This document shows, one piece after another, positions 7,391 through 15,691 of a DNA stretch of 64,000 nucleotides; position 1 is the stretch's first letter; every line of letters starts with the position of its first letter. The notes under the pieces were generated by a model. It did no database searches and was not told the DNA's origin. It saw only the letters and a list, made by a program, of their open reading frames with translations. The stretch covers positions 62,001 to 126,000 of the forward strand of contig JAFXVX010000003.1 of the NCBI GenBank assembly GCA_017534745.1. Reading direction: 5' to 3'. This stretch comes from Bacteroidales bacterium (lineage in GTDB: Bacteria; Bacteroidota; Bacteroidia; Bacteroidales; UBA932). Both the position numbers and the translations under genes were made by a program.

Positions 7391-9591
7391 TCATTTTTTT
7401 ACTTCTCCAGAGCGTGATGTTCTGGAACATGGAAAACTTTTTCGACTGGCGCTGCGATTTGCTCAGCGTCTCCGACGCCGAATTCTCCTCCTTCGGCGAC
7501 AGGCACTGGACCCGTAAACGTTTCTATACCAAGTGCAACGCTGCGGCTAAGGCCATTCTTTGGATTGGCAGCGAGGAGGGCGCCCTGCCTGATGTCATAG
7601 GCCTCGCCGAGATCGAGAACGCCTTTGTCCTCCGCCGTCTCCTCGGCGCGACGGCCCTCCGCAAAGCGGGCTATAAAATCATCCACTACGACTCTCCCGA
7701 CCCCCGCGGCATCGACGTCGCCCTTCTCTACCGTTCCTCCCGCCAGGAGCTCGTTTGCTCGACCCCAATTCACATTGATTCCGCCCGTACCCGCGACATC
7801 CTCCACGTCCGCCTGCGCGACAAGGGCGGCGGCGAGACCGACTTTTTTGTCTGCCACCTGCCGTCAAAATACGGCGGCGAAAAGGCGTCTTTATCCCGCC
7901 GCTCCACCGCCGTCCGCCGCCTGCTTTTCGCCGTTGATTCAATCTCTGTCATGCCGAGCGATAGCGAGAGCATCTCCATCACCGCAGGAGATACACTCGG
8001 CCTCCGGCCTCGGTATGACAATGCTGTCATTCCGGGCTTGACCCGGAATCTCGTGATTATGGGCGACTTCAACGACACCCCGGACTCGCCGGCGTTCGGA
8101 GAACTGTCGCGGCGCTTCGTCCCGCTCGCTGCGCCCCTTGCGGCGAAGGGCGTCGGGACCATCCGTTTCGACGGCAAGTGGGAGCTGATCGACCACTTCT
8201 ACGTCTCTCCTGCCCCCAATGCGGAAGGGGACTCCGTACGAGAGCCGCACCCCGCGGCGGAGATGAAGGCCGTGCAGGTGCCGTTCCTCATGGCGGAGGA
8301 CCGCACCCACGGCGGCCTCAAGCCCCTCCGCACCTATTCCGGCCCCCGCTACACCGCCGGCGTCTCCGACCACCTCCCGATAGTTCTAATGAAAAAAATT
8401 GATATATTTGTAAGCTACGAGAAAACGCAAATAAAATCTATAACCATGAAAGAGAAAATCCAGGAAAAATTCAGGACTCTGTTCGGATGCGAGGGCGAAC
8501 TTTTCGCCTCCGCCGGTCGTATCAACCTCATTGGTGAGCACACCGACTACAACGGTGGCTATGTCTTCCCCGGCGCGATTGACAAGGGGATAATCGCCGA
8601 GATCAAGGTCAACGGCACCGATAAGGTCCGGGCCTATTCCATTGACTACGATGAGTACGTCGAGTTCGGGCTCAGCGAGGAGGACAAGCCGGAGCAGAGT
8701 TGGGCGTCCTACATTTTCGGCGTCTGCCGCGAGACCATCAAAAGAGGCGGCAAGGTCGAAGGATTTGACACCGTGTTTGCCGGCGACGTGCCCCTCGGCG
8801 CGGGCCTTTCGTCTTCCGCAGCCCTCGAAAGCACGTTCGCCTATGCGCTCAACTACATCTTTGCTGGCGGCATCGACAAGTTTGAGCTCGCGAAGATAGG
8901 CCAGTCCACCGAGCACAACTACTGCGGCGTCAAGTGCGGCATCATGGATCAATTCGCTTCCATCTTCGGACAGAAGGGCAAGCTCATCCGCCTCAACTGC
9001 AAGACCCTGGAATACAAATACTTCCCGTTCAACCCCGAGGGCTACAAGCTCGTTCTCATCGACTCCTGCGTCAAGCATGAGCTCGCCTCCAGCGCCTACA
9101 ACAAGCGGCGCGCTTCCTGCGAGAACGCTGCCGCCGCGATCAGGAAGAATCACCCCGAGGTAGAGTTCCTCTCTGACGCGAAGAGGGTATGGCTCGACGA
9201 GGTGCGCGACGAGATTCCCGAGGAGGATTTCCTCCGCGCGGAGTACGTCATCGGCGAGGTCCAGAGGGTCCTCGACGTCTGCGACGCCCTCGAAAGAGGC
9301 GACTACGAGACCGTCGGCGAGATGATGTACCAGACCCACTTCGGCCTCTCGAGGCTCTACGAAGTGAGCTGCGAGGAGCTCGACTTCCTCAACAAGCTCG
9401 CCCGTAAGTACGACGTGACCGGCTCACGCGTCATGGGCGGCGGCTTCGGCGGCTGCACCATCAACCTCGTGAAAGACGAGCTCTACGACGGCTTCATCGC
9501 CGCGGCGAAGGAGCAGTTTGAGGCGAAGTTCGGCCATGCGCCGAAGGTCTATGACGTCGTGATTTCCGACGGAGCCAGGAGGCTTGGCTGA
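7384..9591 (+). CDS. Endonuclease/exonuclease/phosphatase domain read in frame into galactokinase
   Basis: One 735-residue frame. Residues 1-336 are an endonuclease/exonuclease/phosphatase domain: FWNMENFFD near the start, GLAEIEN (metal-binding Glu), GDFNDTPDS and the C-terminal catalytic GVSDHLPIV. No stop codon follows; 18 residues later the frame enters a complete galactokinase at Met355 (8446). The linker DNA contains a -7 box (8403-8410), suggesting two ancestral genes whose separating stop was lost. The endonuclease also carries an in-frame palindromic element (residues 188-223) just before the strand leading to GDFND. The first ATG (7384) lies in a hairpin; an in-frame ATG at 7417 is an alternative. 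Whether a fused protein is made is unknown. Confidence 0.75.
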   Translation: MGIIFLLLQSVMFWNMENFFDWRCDLLSVSDAEFSSFGDRHWTRKRFYTKCNAAAKAILWIGSEEGALPDVIGLAEIENAFVLRRLLGATALRKAGYKIIHYDSPDPRGIDVALLYRSSRQELVCSTPIHIDSARTRDILHVRLRDKGGGETDFFVCHLPSKYGGEKASLSRRSTAVRRLLFAVDSISVMPSDSESISITAGDTLGLRPRYDNAVIPGLTRNLVIMGDFNDTPDSPAFGELSRRFVPLAAPLAAKGVGTIRFDGKWELIDHFYVSPAPNAEGDSVREPHPAAEMKAVQVPFLMAEDRTHGGLKPLRTYSGPRYTAGVSDHLPIVLMKKIDIFVSYEKTQIKSITMKEKIQEKFRTLFGCEGELFASAGRINLIGEHTDYNGGYVFPGAIDKGIIAEIKVNGTDKVRAYSIDYDEYVEFGLSEEDKPEQSWASYIFGVCRETIKRGGKVEGFDTVFAGDVPLGAGLSSSAALESTFAYALNYIFAGGIDKFELAKIGQSTEHNYCGVKCGIMDQFASIFGQKGKLIRLNCKTLEYKYFPFNPEGYKLVLIDSCVKHELASSAYNKRRASCENAAAAIRKNHPEVEFLSDAKRVWLDEVRDEIPEEDFLRAEYVIGEVQRVLDVCDALERGDYETVGEMMYQTHFGLSRLYEVSCEELDFLNKLARKYDVTGSRVMGGGFGGCTINLVKDELYDGFIAAAKEQFEAKFGHAPKVYDVVISDGARRLG
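7947..8020 (+). repeat. Palindromic in-frame element, copy 1 (endonuclease gene)
   Basis: 74 bp bounded by TGTCATGCCGAG and CTCGGTATGACA, with ATCTCC and GGAGAT at the inner ends of the two arms. The left arm has the CGATAGCG mini-hairpin and the right arm the GGCCTCCGGCC mini-hairpin. It encodes VMPSDSESISITAGDTLGLR and then RPRYDN, which interrupts the endonuclease fold without breaking the frame. Confidence 0.85.
8025..8052 (+). repeat. Second short palindrome beside copy 1
   Basis: TGTCATTCCGGGCTTGACCC is followed by GGAATCTC; the core is ATTCCGGGcttgaCCCGGAAT. It begins four bases after copy 1, shares the TGTCAT(N)CC start and is also translated in frame (VIPGLTRNL). It looks like a separate variant of the same class of element, inserted next to the first. 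Confidence 0.7.
8403..8410 (+). promoter_or_regulatory. -7 box upstream of galactokinase
   Basis: TATATTTG matches the Bacteroidetes TAnnTTTG consensus and lies 36 bases before the galactokinase ATG at 8446. No TTTG is present at the -33 position. It lies inside the frame that joins the endonuclease and galactokinase, which supports independent transcription of galK. Confidence 0.5.
8446..9591 (+). CDS. galK: Galactokinase
   Basis: 381 residues counted from Met355 of the longer frame, the normal length for galactokinase. It phosphorylates galactose at C1 in the Leloir pathway. The signature GRINLIGEHTDYN (residues 24-36), the GHMP ATP motif PLGAGLSSSAALE near residue 118, the catalytic-Asp context CGIMDQFAS and the C-terminal GGGFGGCTINLV are all present. 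Its own -7 box at 8403-8410 and the family-typical N-terminus make 8446 the likely working start even though the frame is open far upstream. The stop overlaps the next gene by one base. A galM start lies at the far end of the window, not adjacent. Confidence 0.93.
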   Translation: MKEKIQEKFRTLFGCEGELFASAGRINLIGEHTDYNGGYVFPGAIDKGIIAEIKVNGTDKVRAYSIDYDEYVEFGLSEEDKPEQSWASYIFGVCRETIKRGGKVEGFDTVFAGDVPLGAGLSSSAALESTFAYALNYIFAGGIDKFELAKIGQSTEHNYCGVKCGIMDQFASIFGQKGKLIRLNCKTLEYKYFPFNPEGYKLVLIDSCVKHELASSAYNKRRASCENAAAAIRKNHPEVEFLSDAKRVWLDEVRDEIPEEDFLRAEYVIGEVQRVLDVCDALERGDYETVGEMMYQTHFGLSRLYEVSCEELDFLNKLARKYDVTGSRVMGGGFGGCTINLVKDELYDGFIAAAKEQFEAKFGHAPKVYDVVISDGARRLG

Positions 9592-10205
9592 TGACCGTCC
9601 ACTCGACCGGCCAGGTCCGGTGCGGGCGCTGCGGCCGGCCCCATGCGGCTGAGCTCTACACCTCCATCGACATTTCTGCCGACCCGGATCTCAAGGAAAA
9701 GGTCCGGGACGGCAGTATCTTTGTTTCCGAGTGTCCCTACTGCGGATCCAAATGTCTTTCGGGCGGCAATCTTCTCTACCGGGATCCGGCGGCGAAAGTG
9801 ATGATTTCGCTGTTGCCGGATGGTTTCCCGGGTGAGAGGCCGGAGGACCCGGAGGGGCTTTTCGCCTCCTGGACCACGAGGCTTGTCCGTACGCCCGGAG
9901 AGCTTGTCGAGAAGATATGCATCCTCGACAGCGGGCTGGAGGACACAGCAATCGAGATGGTGAAGTTCGTCACGGCTCAGGATCTGAAGGAAGAGCCATC
10001 CGGCCCGATGCGTTTTTACCGCATCGAGGGCGCCGACAACGACCTTGTCTTCACCTTCCCTTCCGGGGAGGAGATGAAGGCCGTGACGGTAGGGTTCGGT
10101 GTCTATGAGGATTGCTCCGCCGTGTTCCGTCGCAATGAGGACCTTCTTCCCAAGGGGCTTTTCCCGGAGGTGAACGTCGAGTGGATAGATTCAATGATGA
10201 AATAA
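9591..10205 (+). CDS. CpXC-domain protein
   Basis: 204 residues. The N-terminal 70 residues carry two Cys pairs, CGRC at residues 11-14 and CPYC near residue 46, the spacing of the CpXC family, which probably binds a metal. The remainder is acidic and mixed alpha/beta with no recognised motif. The start ATG overlaps the galactokinase TGA by one base, so translation may be coupled. Function is unknown; the neighbours suggest no specific pathway. Confidence 0.65.
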   Translation: MTVHSTGQVRCGRCGRPHAAELYTSIDISADPDLKEKVRDGSIFVSECPYCGSKCLSGGNLLYRDPAAKVMISLLPDGFPGERPEDPEGLFASWTTRLVRTPGELVEKICILDSGLEDTAIEMVKFVTAQDLKEEPSGPMRFYRIEGADNDLVFTFPSGEEMKAVTVGFGVYEDCSAVFRRNEDLLPKGLFPEVNVEWIDSMMK

Positions 10206-10218
10206 ACGTGTACCAACC

Positions 10219-11568
10219 ATGAAAAAATCCAAACTTCTTACCGAAGACTGGCTTGCCGTCTGGATCGGTTTTATCGTTATCGCCGTCGGGGCGCTCGCGG
10301 TCCTCACGGGCTGGTTTGATTTCAGTGCGCTTAAATTCTCCACCTGGACCCTCGGAGAGAAACTCACCGAAGGCCAGGCGGCCAAGGTCGTAGGACTTGG
10401 GGCACAAATGGGCTCCTGGGTGTTCTGGAGGAAGACTCTCGTGACGATAGTCGTGCTCGGAGTACTCTTCTCCGCCGGAGTAAAACTCCAGGGCGGCGAA
10501 CTGAAAAAGTATATCCCGGCATTCCTCGTGCTGTTTGTAATCGCTTTCGTCGTGAGGCTAATCAGCGCGGAATTCACCCTCAACCGTTACCTCGAATGGG
10601 CCTTCTGGGCGCTACTGGTGGGGTTGCTTATATCTAACACCGTCGGGGTTCCCCAGTGGTTGAAACCTGCGATAAGGACGGAGTTCTACATTAAGACAGG
10701 TCTTGTGATAATGGGCTTCTCGGTGCTGTTTTCCAACATCGCCAAGTTCGGGCTCTACGGCCTCGGCATCGCGTGGATTGTGACCCCGGTGGTCATAATC
10801 TTTATGTGGTGGTTCGGCACAAAGGTACTCAAGATGGACAACAAGCCCATGGTGATAACCCTCGCCTCGGCGACTTCGGTCTGCGGCACCAGCGCTGCGA
10901 TTGCGACCGGCGCGGCCTCGGGCGCCAAGAAGGAAGACCTTTCGATAGCTATCTCGATATCAATCATTTTCACCATCCTGATGATGGTCTTCGAGCCGAT
11001 GATTATCAAGGCTTGCGGGATGACCCAGCTTATGGGCGGCGCGCTCATCGGCGGCACGGTGGACTCCACCGGCGCGGTCGTGCTGGCCGGCAACGCCCTC
11101 GGCCCTGAGGCCGAGCAGGCGGCCGTCCTCGTGAAGAGTATCCAGAACATCCTCATCGGCTTCATCGCCTTCTTCGTGGCGCTGTTCTTCGCAACCCGCG
11201 TGGACAGGACCGGGACCCAGAGGGTCGGGGCCATCGAGATATGGAACCGTTTCCCGAAGTTCATCATCGGCTTCTTCGTCGCTTCGCTTGTGGCCTCGTT
11301 TATCGTGCTCCCGCTCGCCGGCGGCGATTCGGTCAAGGCCATCAACGGCGTGCTCGACCAGTACAAGAACTGGGCATTCGTTCTCGCCTTCACCTCCATC
11401 GGCCTCGACACCAACTTCAAGGAGATAGCCCGCAGCATGCAGGGCGGCAAGGTCCTCTGGCTCTATATCGTCGGCCAGACCTTCAATATTCTCCTTACCC
11501 TTTTCGCCGTCTGGTTCCTCCTCTCAGGAGTGGTCTTCGACGTGCCGCAACTTGATCTGTTCAAGTAG
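10219..11568 (+). CDS. YeiH-family (UPF0324) putative anion exporter
   Basis: 449 residues with about eleven hydrophobic helices. Family-typical segments are NTVGVPQWLKPAIRTEFY, the cytoplasmic TSVCGTSAAIATG motif and GGTVDSTGAVVLAGNA. Members are predicted sulfate or related anion exporters, but the substrate here is unproven. Compared with the about 350-residue proteobacterial form it has an N-terminal extension of roughly 100 residues containing two or three extra hydrophobic segments. The stop overlaps the next start by one base. Confidence 0.8.
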   Translation: MKKSKLLTEDWLAVWIGFIVIAVGALAVLTGWFDFSALKFSTWTLGEKLTEGQAAKVVGLGAQMGSWVFWRKTLVTIVVLGVLFSAGVKLQGGELKKYIPAFLVLFVIAFVVRLISAEFTLNRYLEWAFWALLVGLLISNTVGVPQWLKPAIRTEFYIKTGLVIMGFSVLFSNIAKFGLYGLGIAWIVTPVVIIFMWWFGTKVLKMDNKPMVITLASATSVCGTSAAIATGAASGAKKEDLSIAISISIIFTILMMVFEPMIIKACGMTQLMGGALIGGTVDSTGAVVLAGNALGPEAEQAAVLVKSIQNILIGFIAFFVALFFATRVDRTGTQRVGAIEIWNRFPKFIIGFFVASLVASFIVLPLAGGDSVKAINGVLDQYKNWAFVLAFTSIGLDTNFKEIARSMQGGKVLWLYIVGQTFNILLTLFAVWFLLSGVVFDVPQLDLFK

Positions 11569-11849
11569 TGGCTTCCGCGAAGGAAAAGCTCTTCCGGGCG
11601 CTGACAATTACAGTGGCCGTCGTCACAGTGGCGGCGGCCCTGTACATTATTGCCTTCCGCCTCGGCCTCAGCGACAAGTTCGACTTTGGCGCCGGCGCAT
11701 ACTTCTACGCCGACCACCCCGAACTCCAGGACGCCGCCGATGCCGCCTCCTATACCTCCGCTGTCCCGAAGTGGGTCTATTACGTCCTGTTCTTCGGCTG
11801 GGGCTACCTCATGTGGCGCCTCTGGATATGGATTGACAAGCGGTCTTGA
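11568..11849 (+). CDS. Small membrane protein, unknown function
   Basis: 93 residues from a GTG that overlaps the previous stop (TAG/GTG). It has one clear transmembrane helix near the N-terminus (TVAVVTVAAALYIIAF) and a second aromatic one near the end (WVYYVLFFGWGYLMWRLWIW). The one-base overlap with the YeiH-family gene suggests a coupled accessory subunit or partner. I do not recognise a family. Confidence 0.55.
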   Translation: MASAKEKLFRALTITVAVVTVAAALYIIAFRLGLSDKFDFGAGAYFYADHPELQDAADAASYTSAVPKWVYYVLFFGWGYLMWRLWIWIDKRS

Positions 11850-11859
11850 CTGACCGCTT
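11838..11859 (+). other. Inverted repeat at the end of the small membrane gene
   Basis: AAGCGGT and ACCGCTT form a 7-bp stem with an 8-base loop that contains the gene's stop codon. No T-run follows, so it is at best a weak terminator or mRNA 3' end. Confidence 0.35.
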
Positions 11860-11880
11860 CCAATAATCGCGGAAAATGAT

Positions 11881-11888
11881 TAAATTTG
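11881..11888 (+). promoter_or_regulatory. -7 box for aspS
   Basis: TAAATTTG fits TAnnTTTG and lies 20 bases before the aspS ATG at 11909. No -33 TTTG was seen at the right spacing. Confidence 0.45.
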
Positions 11889-11908
11889 TAGGTTAAACAC
11901 ATATTTAT

Positions 11909-13675
11909 ATGTACAGGACTTTTACTTGCGGAGAGCTCCGCATCAGCAATGTGGGGCAGGAAGTCACTCTCGCCGGCTGGGTGCAGAGGACAAGAAAACT
12001 CGGTGGAATGACATTTATCGACCTGCGTGACCGCTACGGGATCACGCAGTTGGTCGTCGAGGCGGACGCGGAGCCGGCGCTTGTCGAGGCTGCGACCTCG
12101 CTTGGCCGCGAATATGTCATACAGGTAGTCGGGCAGGTGCTGGAGCGCCAGAGCAAGAACCCGAAGATGCCGACGGGCGACATTGAGATAAAGGTTGCCT
12201 CGATAAAGGTGCTCAACAAGAGCGTGACGCCCCCGTTCACGATCGAGGACGAGACCGACGGCGGCGAGGACATCCGCGCCAAATACCGTTATCTGGATCT
12301 CCGCAGGGCCCCGCTCCGCCGGGCTCTGGAGCTGCGCCACCGCGTCGCCCACGAGGTGCGCAATTACCTTGACTCCAAGGGTTTCATGGAGATAGAGACT
12401 CCGTATCTGATAAAATCGACGCCGGAGGGCGCGCGCGACTTCGTCGTGCCGTCCAGGATGAACCCCGGGCAGTTCTACGCCCTGCCGCAGTCGCCGCAGA
12501 CCTTCAAGCAGCTGCTGATGGTGGCGGGCTATGACCGCTATTTCCAGATCGTCCGCTGCTTCCGCGACGAGGATCTCAGGGCCGACCGTCAGCCGGAGTT
12601 TACACAGATTGACTGCGAGATGAGTTTTGTCGAGCAGGAGGATGTACTCCAGACCTTCGAGGGGATGATGAGGACCCTGTTCAAGAATGTTCTCGGCGTC
12701 GAGGTCCCGAAGCCTCTCCCCAGGATGAGCTGGTACGAGGCCATGGATTCCTATGGCTCCGACAAACCGGATATCCGTTTCGGTATGAAACTCCACGAGG
12801 TTACGGCCCTTGTCCAGGGCCACGGCTTCGGGGTGTTCGACAGTGTGCCGTATGTCGGCGCGATCGCTGTCCCGGGAGCGGCCGAGTGGTCCCGCAAAGA
12901 GCTTGACGCCCTCACTGAGTGGGTAAAGCGTCCACAGGTCGGGGCAAAAGGTCTTGTGTATGTGAAACTTAACGGGGACGGCTCGGTCAAGTCTTCCGTT
13001 GACAAGTTCTACAGCCCGGAGGACCTGAAGGCCGTTGCAGAAGCCTGCGGCGCGGTTGCAGGCGACCTGCTTCTTCTCCTCTGCGGGGAGAAAAGGAAGA
13101 CGCAGACTCAGCTTGGCGTGCTCCGCATCGAGCTCGGCGGCCGGCTGGGCTTCCGCGACCCTAAGGTGTTCGCTCCGCTGTGGATAGTGGATTTCCCGCT
13201 CCTGGAGTGGGACGACGAGACGCAGCGATTCTACGCTATGCATCACCCGTTCACGGCGCCTAAGCCGGAGCACCTCGACCTATTCTACTCCGACCGAAAG
13301 GAGGACCTGGAGAAAGTCTGTGCCAATGCCTACGACTTCGTCCTCAACGGCAACGAGCTTGGCGGAGGCTCCATCCGTATCCACGACGCCGCGATGCAGA
13401 AGAGGATGTTCGAAGTCCTAGGCATCGGCGAGGAGGAGGCTGAATACAAGTTCGGCTTTATCATCAACGCCTTCAAGTTCGGCGCTCCGCCCCACGGAGG
13501 CCTCGCGTTCGGTTTCGACCGCGTCTGCGCCCTCTTCGGCGGGCAGGATTCCATCCGTGATTACATCGCTTTCCCGAAGAACAATCAGGGCCGCGACGTG
13601 ATGATAGACTCACCTTCCGCAATCGACGATGCGCAGCTCGACGAGTTGCAGATCAAGCTGGACCTCAAGCAGTAA
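11909..13675 (+). CDS. aspS: Aspartyl-tRNA synthetase
   Basis: 588 residues, the full bacterial length. It has an N-terminal OB-fold anticodon-binding domain ([20 protein letters not shown]), class II motif 2 ([18 protein letters not shown]), a GAD-type insertion in the middle and motif 3 ([15 protein letters not shown]) near the C-terminus. It charges tRNA-Asp, and the GAD domain marks the bacterial type. It heads a run with an aminotransferase and dap genes, spaced 3 bases from the next gene. Confidence 0.97.
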   Translation: MYRTFTCGELRISNVGQEVTLAGWVQRTRKLGGMTFIDLRDRYGITQLVVEADAEPALVEAATSLGREYVIQVVGQVLERQSKNPKMPTGDIEIKVASIKVLNKSVTPPFTIEDETDGGEDIRAKYRYLDLRRAPLRRALELRHRVAHEVRNYLDSKGFMEIETPYLIKSTPEGARDFVVPSRMNPGQFYALPQSPQTFKQLLMVAGYDRYFQIVRCFRDEDLRADRQPEFTQIDCEMSFVEQEDVLQTFEGMMRTLFKNVLGVEVPKPLPRMSWYEAMDSYGSDKPDIRFGMKLHEVTALVQGHGFGVFDSVPYVGAIAVPGAAEWSRKELDALTEWVKRPQVGAKGLVYVKLNGDGSVKSSVDKFYSPEDLKAVAEACGAVAGDLLLLLCGEKRKTQTQLGVLRIELGGRLGFRDPKVFAPLWIVDFPLLEWDDETQRFYAMHHPFTAPKPEHLDLFYSDRKEDLEKVCANAYDFVLNGNELGGGSIRIHDAAMQKRMFEVLGIGEEEAEYKFGFIINAFKFGAPPHGGLAFGFDRVCALFGGQDSIRDYIAFPKNNQGRDVMIDSPSAIDDAQLDELQIKLDLKQ

Positions 13676-13678
13676 GCG

Positions 13679-14824
13679 ATGCCCGACTACCGGAAATTCT
13701 TCTCGGACGACGTGCCGTCCTTCCTGAGATCCCCTGTGAGGGAGATATTCAGGAAGGTGGACCTCTCGTCGATATATTCTTTCGCCGGGGGATACCCGTC
13801 CGCGGAGACATTTCCACTGGAGAAGATGCCGGCGCTAAGCGAGACCGTCGTGCGGAAATACGGCGCCAAATCGCTCCAGTACGGCGCGACGCAGGGCGTC
13901 CCGGAGCTTCGGGAAGCCATCGCCGCCCGCTACGGTGTGCCGGTCGCCAATGTGCAGATCACGACATCGTCCCAGCAGGGGATAGACATCTGCGGGCGCA
14001 TCTTTTTGAACCCCGGGGACATTGTCCTCACAACCTCGCCGACCTATCTCGGCGCCATCCAGTCGTTCAAGTCCTACCGGGCGGAGATTCTCTCCGGCGA
14101 ACTGCCGGAAGGCCGGAAGGCGAAGTTCTTCTATGTTATCCCCGACTTTTGCAACCCCTCCGGCGAGACCATGTCTCTCGCGGAGAGGGAGGCTCTTGTC
14201 GAGAGGGCCCGCCGTGAGGATTTTATCATTGTGGAGGATAGCCCGTACCGCGAGCTGCGCTACAGCGGCGAGCCGGTCCCGACGATATATTCACTCGCCC
14301 CGGAAAGGACGCTGCATCTTGGCAGTTTCTCGAAGGTGTTCGCCCCGGGCCTCCGGCTCGGCTGGATCCTCGGCCCGGAGGAGATTCTGGAGCAGATTTT
14401 CGTCTGCAAGCAGGCGCTGGACCTCTGCCCGCCGGTTTTCGACCAGTATCTCGCCGCGGAGTTTCTTTCCAGTGGCGAGCTGGACCGCAACCTCGAGGCA
14501 TCGGTCGTCCTTTACCGCCGCAAGCGGGATCTGCTGCTCTCGCTGCTGGATAAATACATGCCGGAGGGAGTCACCTGGACCCATCCCGAAGGAGGTTTAT
14601 TCCTTTTCGTTACGCTTCCGGAAGGAGTTGACGCCGTGGAGATGTTCGACGAGGCCCTCTCAAAGGGAGTCGCCTATGTCGCCGGACCACTGTTCTTCAC
14701 CGACGGGTCCCACCGCAACACTATGAGGCTCAATTTCTCCTTCATGGATGAAGCCCGTATGGAACCCGGCATCGAACTACTGTCTCAAATAATCAAATCC
14801 GCAATATGGAAAAATTCTCACTGA
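13679..14824 (+). CDS. PLP-dependent aminotransferase, class I/II (MocR/LysN-like); dapC candidate
   Basis: 381 residues of fold-type I aminotransferase. The PLP lysine is Lys219 in LGSFSKVFAPGLRLGW; the Asp and Tyr of VEDSPYRELRY and the Asn of PDFCNPSG are in the expected positions. Similar proteins include 2-aminoadipate aminotransferases. Its stop lies 19 bases inside dapA, so it is translationally coupled to lysine synthesis. Because dapD, dapE-like and dapB are all nearby and no dapL is seen, N-succinyl-diaminopimelate aminotransferase is a reasonable inference. Other amino-acid substrates remain possible. Confidence 0.8.
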   Translation: MPDYRKFFSDDVPSFLRSPVREIFRKVDLSSIYSFAGGYPSAETFPLEKMPALSETVVRKYGAKSLQYGATQGVPELREAIAARYGVPVANVQITTSSQQGIDICGRIFLNPGDIVLTTSPTYLGAIQSFKSYRAEILSGELPEGRKAKFFYVIPDFCNPSGETMSLAEREALVERARREDFIIVEDSPYRELRYSGEPVPTIYSLAPERTLHLGSFSKVFAPGLRLGWILGPEEILEQIFVCKQALDLCPPVFDQYLAAEFLSSGELDRNLEASVVLYRRKRDLLLSLLDKYMPEGVTWTHPEGGLFLFVTLPEGVDAVEMFDEALSKGVAYVAGPLFFTDGSHRNTMRLNFSFMDEARMEPGIELLSQIIKSAIWKNSH

Positions 14825-15687
14825 AAGGCTGCGGCACCGCCCTTCTGACCCCTTTCAAGGGGCAGGGCATCGACTACGACGCTTTCGCCGCGAGCGTGGA
14901 CCGGCAGATCGAGGCTGGCATCCATTTTCTCGTACCCCTCGGGACGACCGGGGAGACACCCTGCCTTTCCGTTGAGGAAAGGGTGGAGGTCCTGAAGATA
15001 GCCAAGGCGCACGCCGGCGGGAGGCCCGTCGTCGTGGGTGGCGGCACCAACTCGCTCACTGGGACTGTCGCCAGTATGAAGGCCCTCGAGCGCTACGGTG
15101 TCGATGCCTTCCTTATCGTTGTGCCTTACTACAACAAGCCGACACAGGATGGCCTCTACGCCTATTTCAAGGCGGTGGCGGCCGCGACGGCGAAGCCTAT
15201 AGTAATATACAATGTGCCCGGACGTACGGGTGCGAACATCGAGGCCGACACTGTGGTGCGGCTTGCGGAGGATGTTCCGAATATCGTGGCTGTGAAGGAG
15301 GCGTCGGGCCGATATGCCCAGATCAGTTCCATCATCCGCCGCGCGCCGGAGGACTTCTCCGTGCTCAGCGGAAACGACGACGAGACCCTGTCGCTGATGG
15401 CGACGGGCGCCTCCGGTGTCATCTCCGTGGCCTCCAATGTGGCCCCGGCGGAGATGGTTGCTCTTACGGAAGCGCTTATGCGTGAGGACCTTCCCGCCGC
15501 CCGTGCGCTTCACCACAAACTCTCTCCGCTTTTCCATGCCCTGTTCGTGGAGAGCAACCCCATCCCGGCAAAGGCGGCGATGTCGCTTCTCGGACTTATG
15601 GATAACTCCCTGAGGCTTCCTCTCGTCCCGGCTTCGGAAAAGACCGTGCTTCTTCTCGAGAGAGTACTCGCCGGACTGAAAGCATAG
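14806..15687 (+). CDS. dapA: 4-hydroxy-tetrahydrodipicolinate synthase
   Basis: 293 residues of class I aldolase fold. It condenses pyruvate with aspartate semialdehyde. GTTGETPCLS is the substrate-binding loop, VPYYNKPTQ carries the catalytic Tyr, and VAVKEASG carries the Schiff-base Lys. The start overlaps the aminotransferase by 19 bases. The product feeds dapB two genes downstream. Confidence 0.96.
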   Translation: MEKFSLKGCGTALLTPFKGQGIDYDAFAASVDRQIEAGIHFLVPLGTTGETPCLSVEERVEVLKIAKAHAGGRPVVVGGGTNSLTGTVASMKALERYGVDAFLIVVPYYNKPTQDGLYAYFKAVAAATAKPIVIYNVPGRTGANIEADTVVRLAEDVPNIVAVKEASGRYAQISSIIRRAPEDFSVLSGNDDETLSLMATGASGVISVASNVAPAEMVALTEALMREDLPAARALHHKLSPLFHALFVESNPIPAKAAMSLLGLMDNSLRLPLVPASEKTVLLLERVLAGLKA

Positions 15688-15691
15688 CGTC

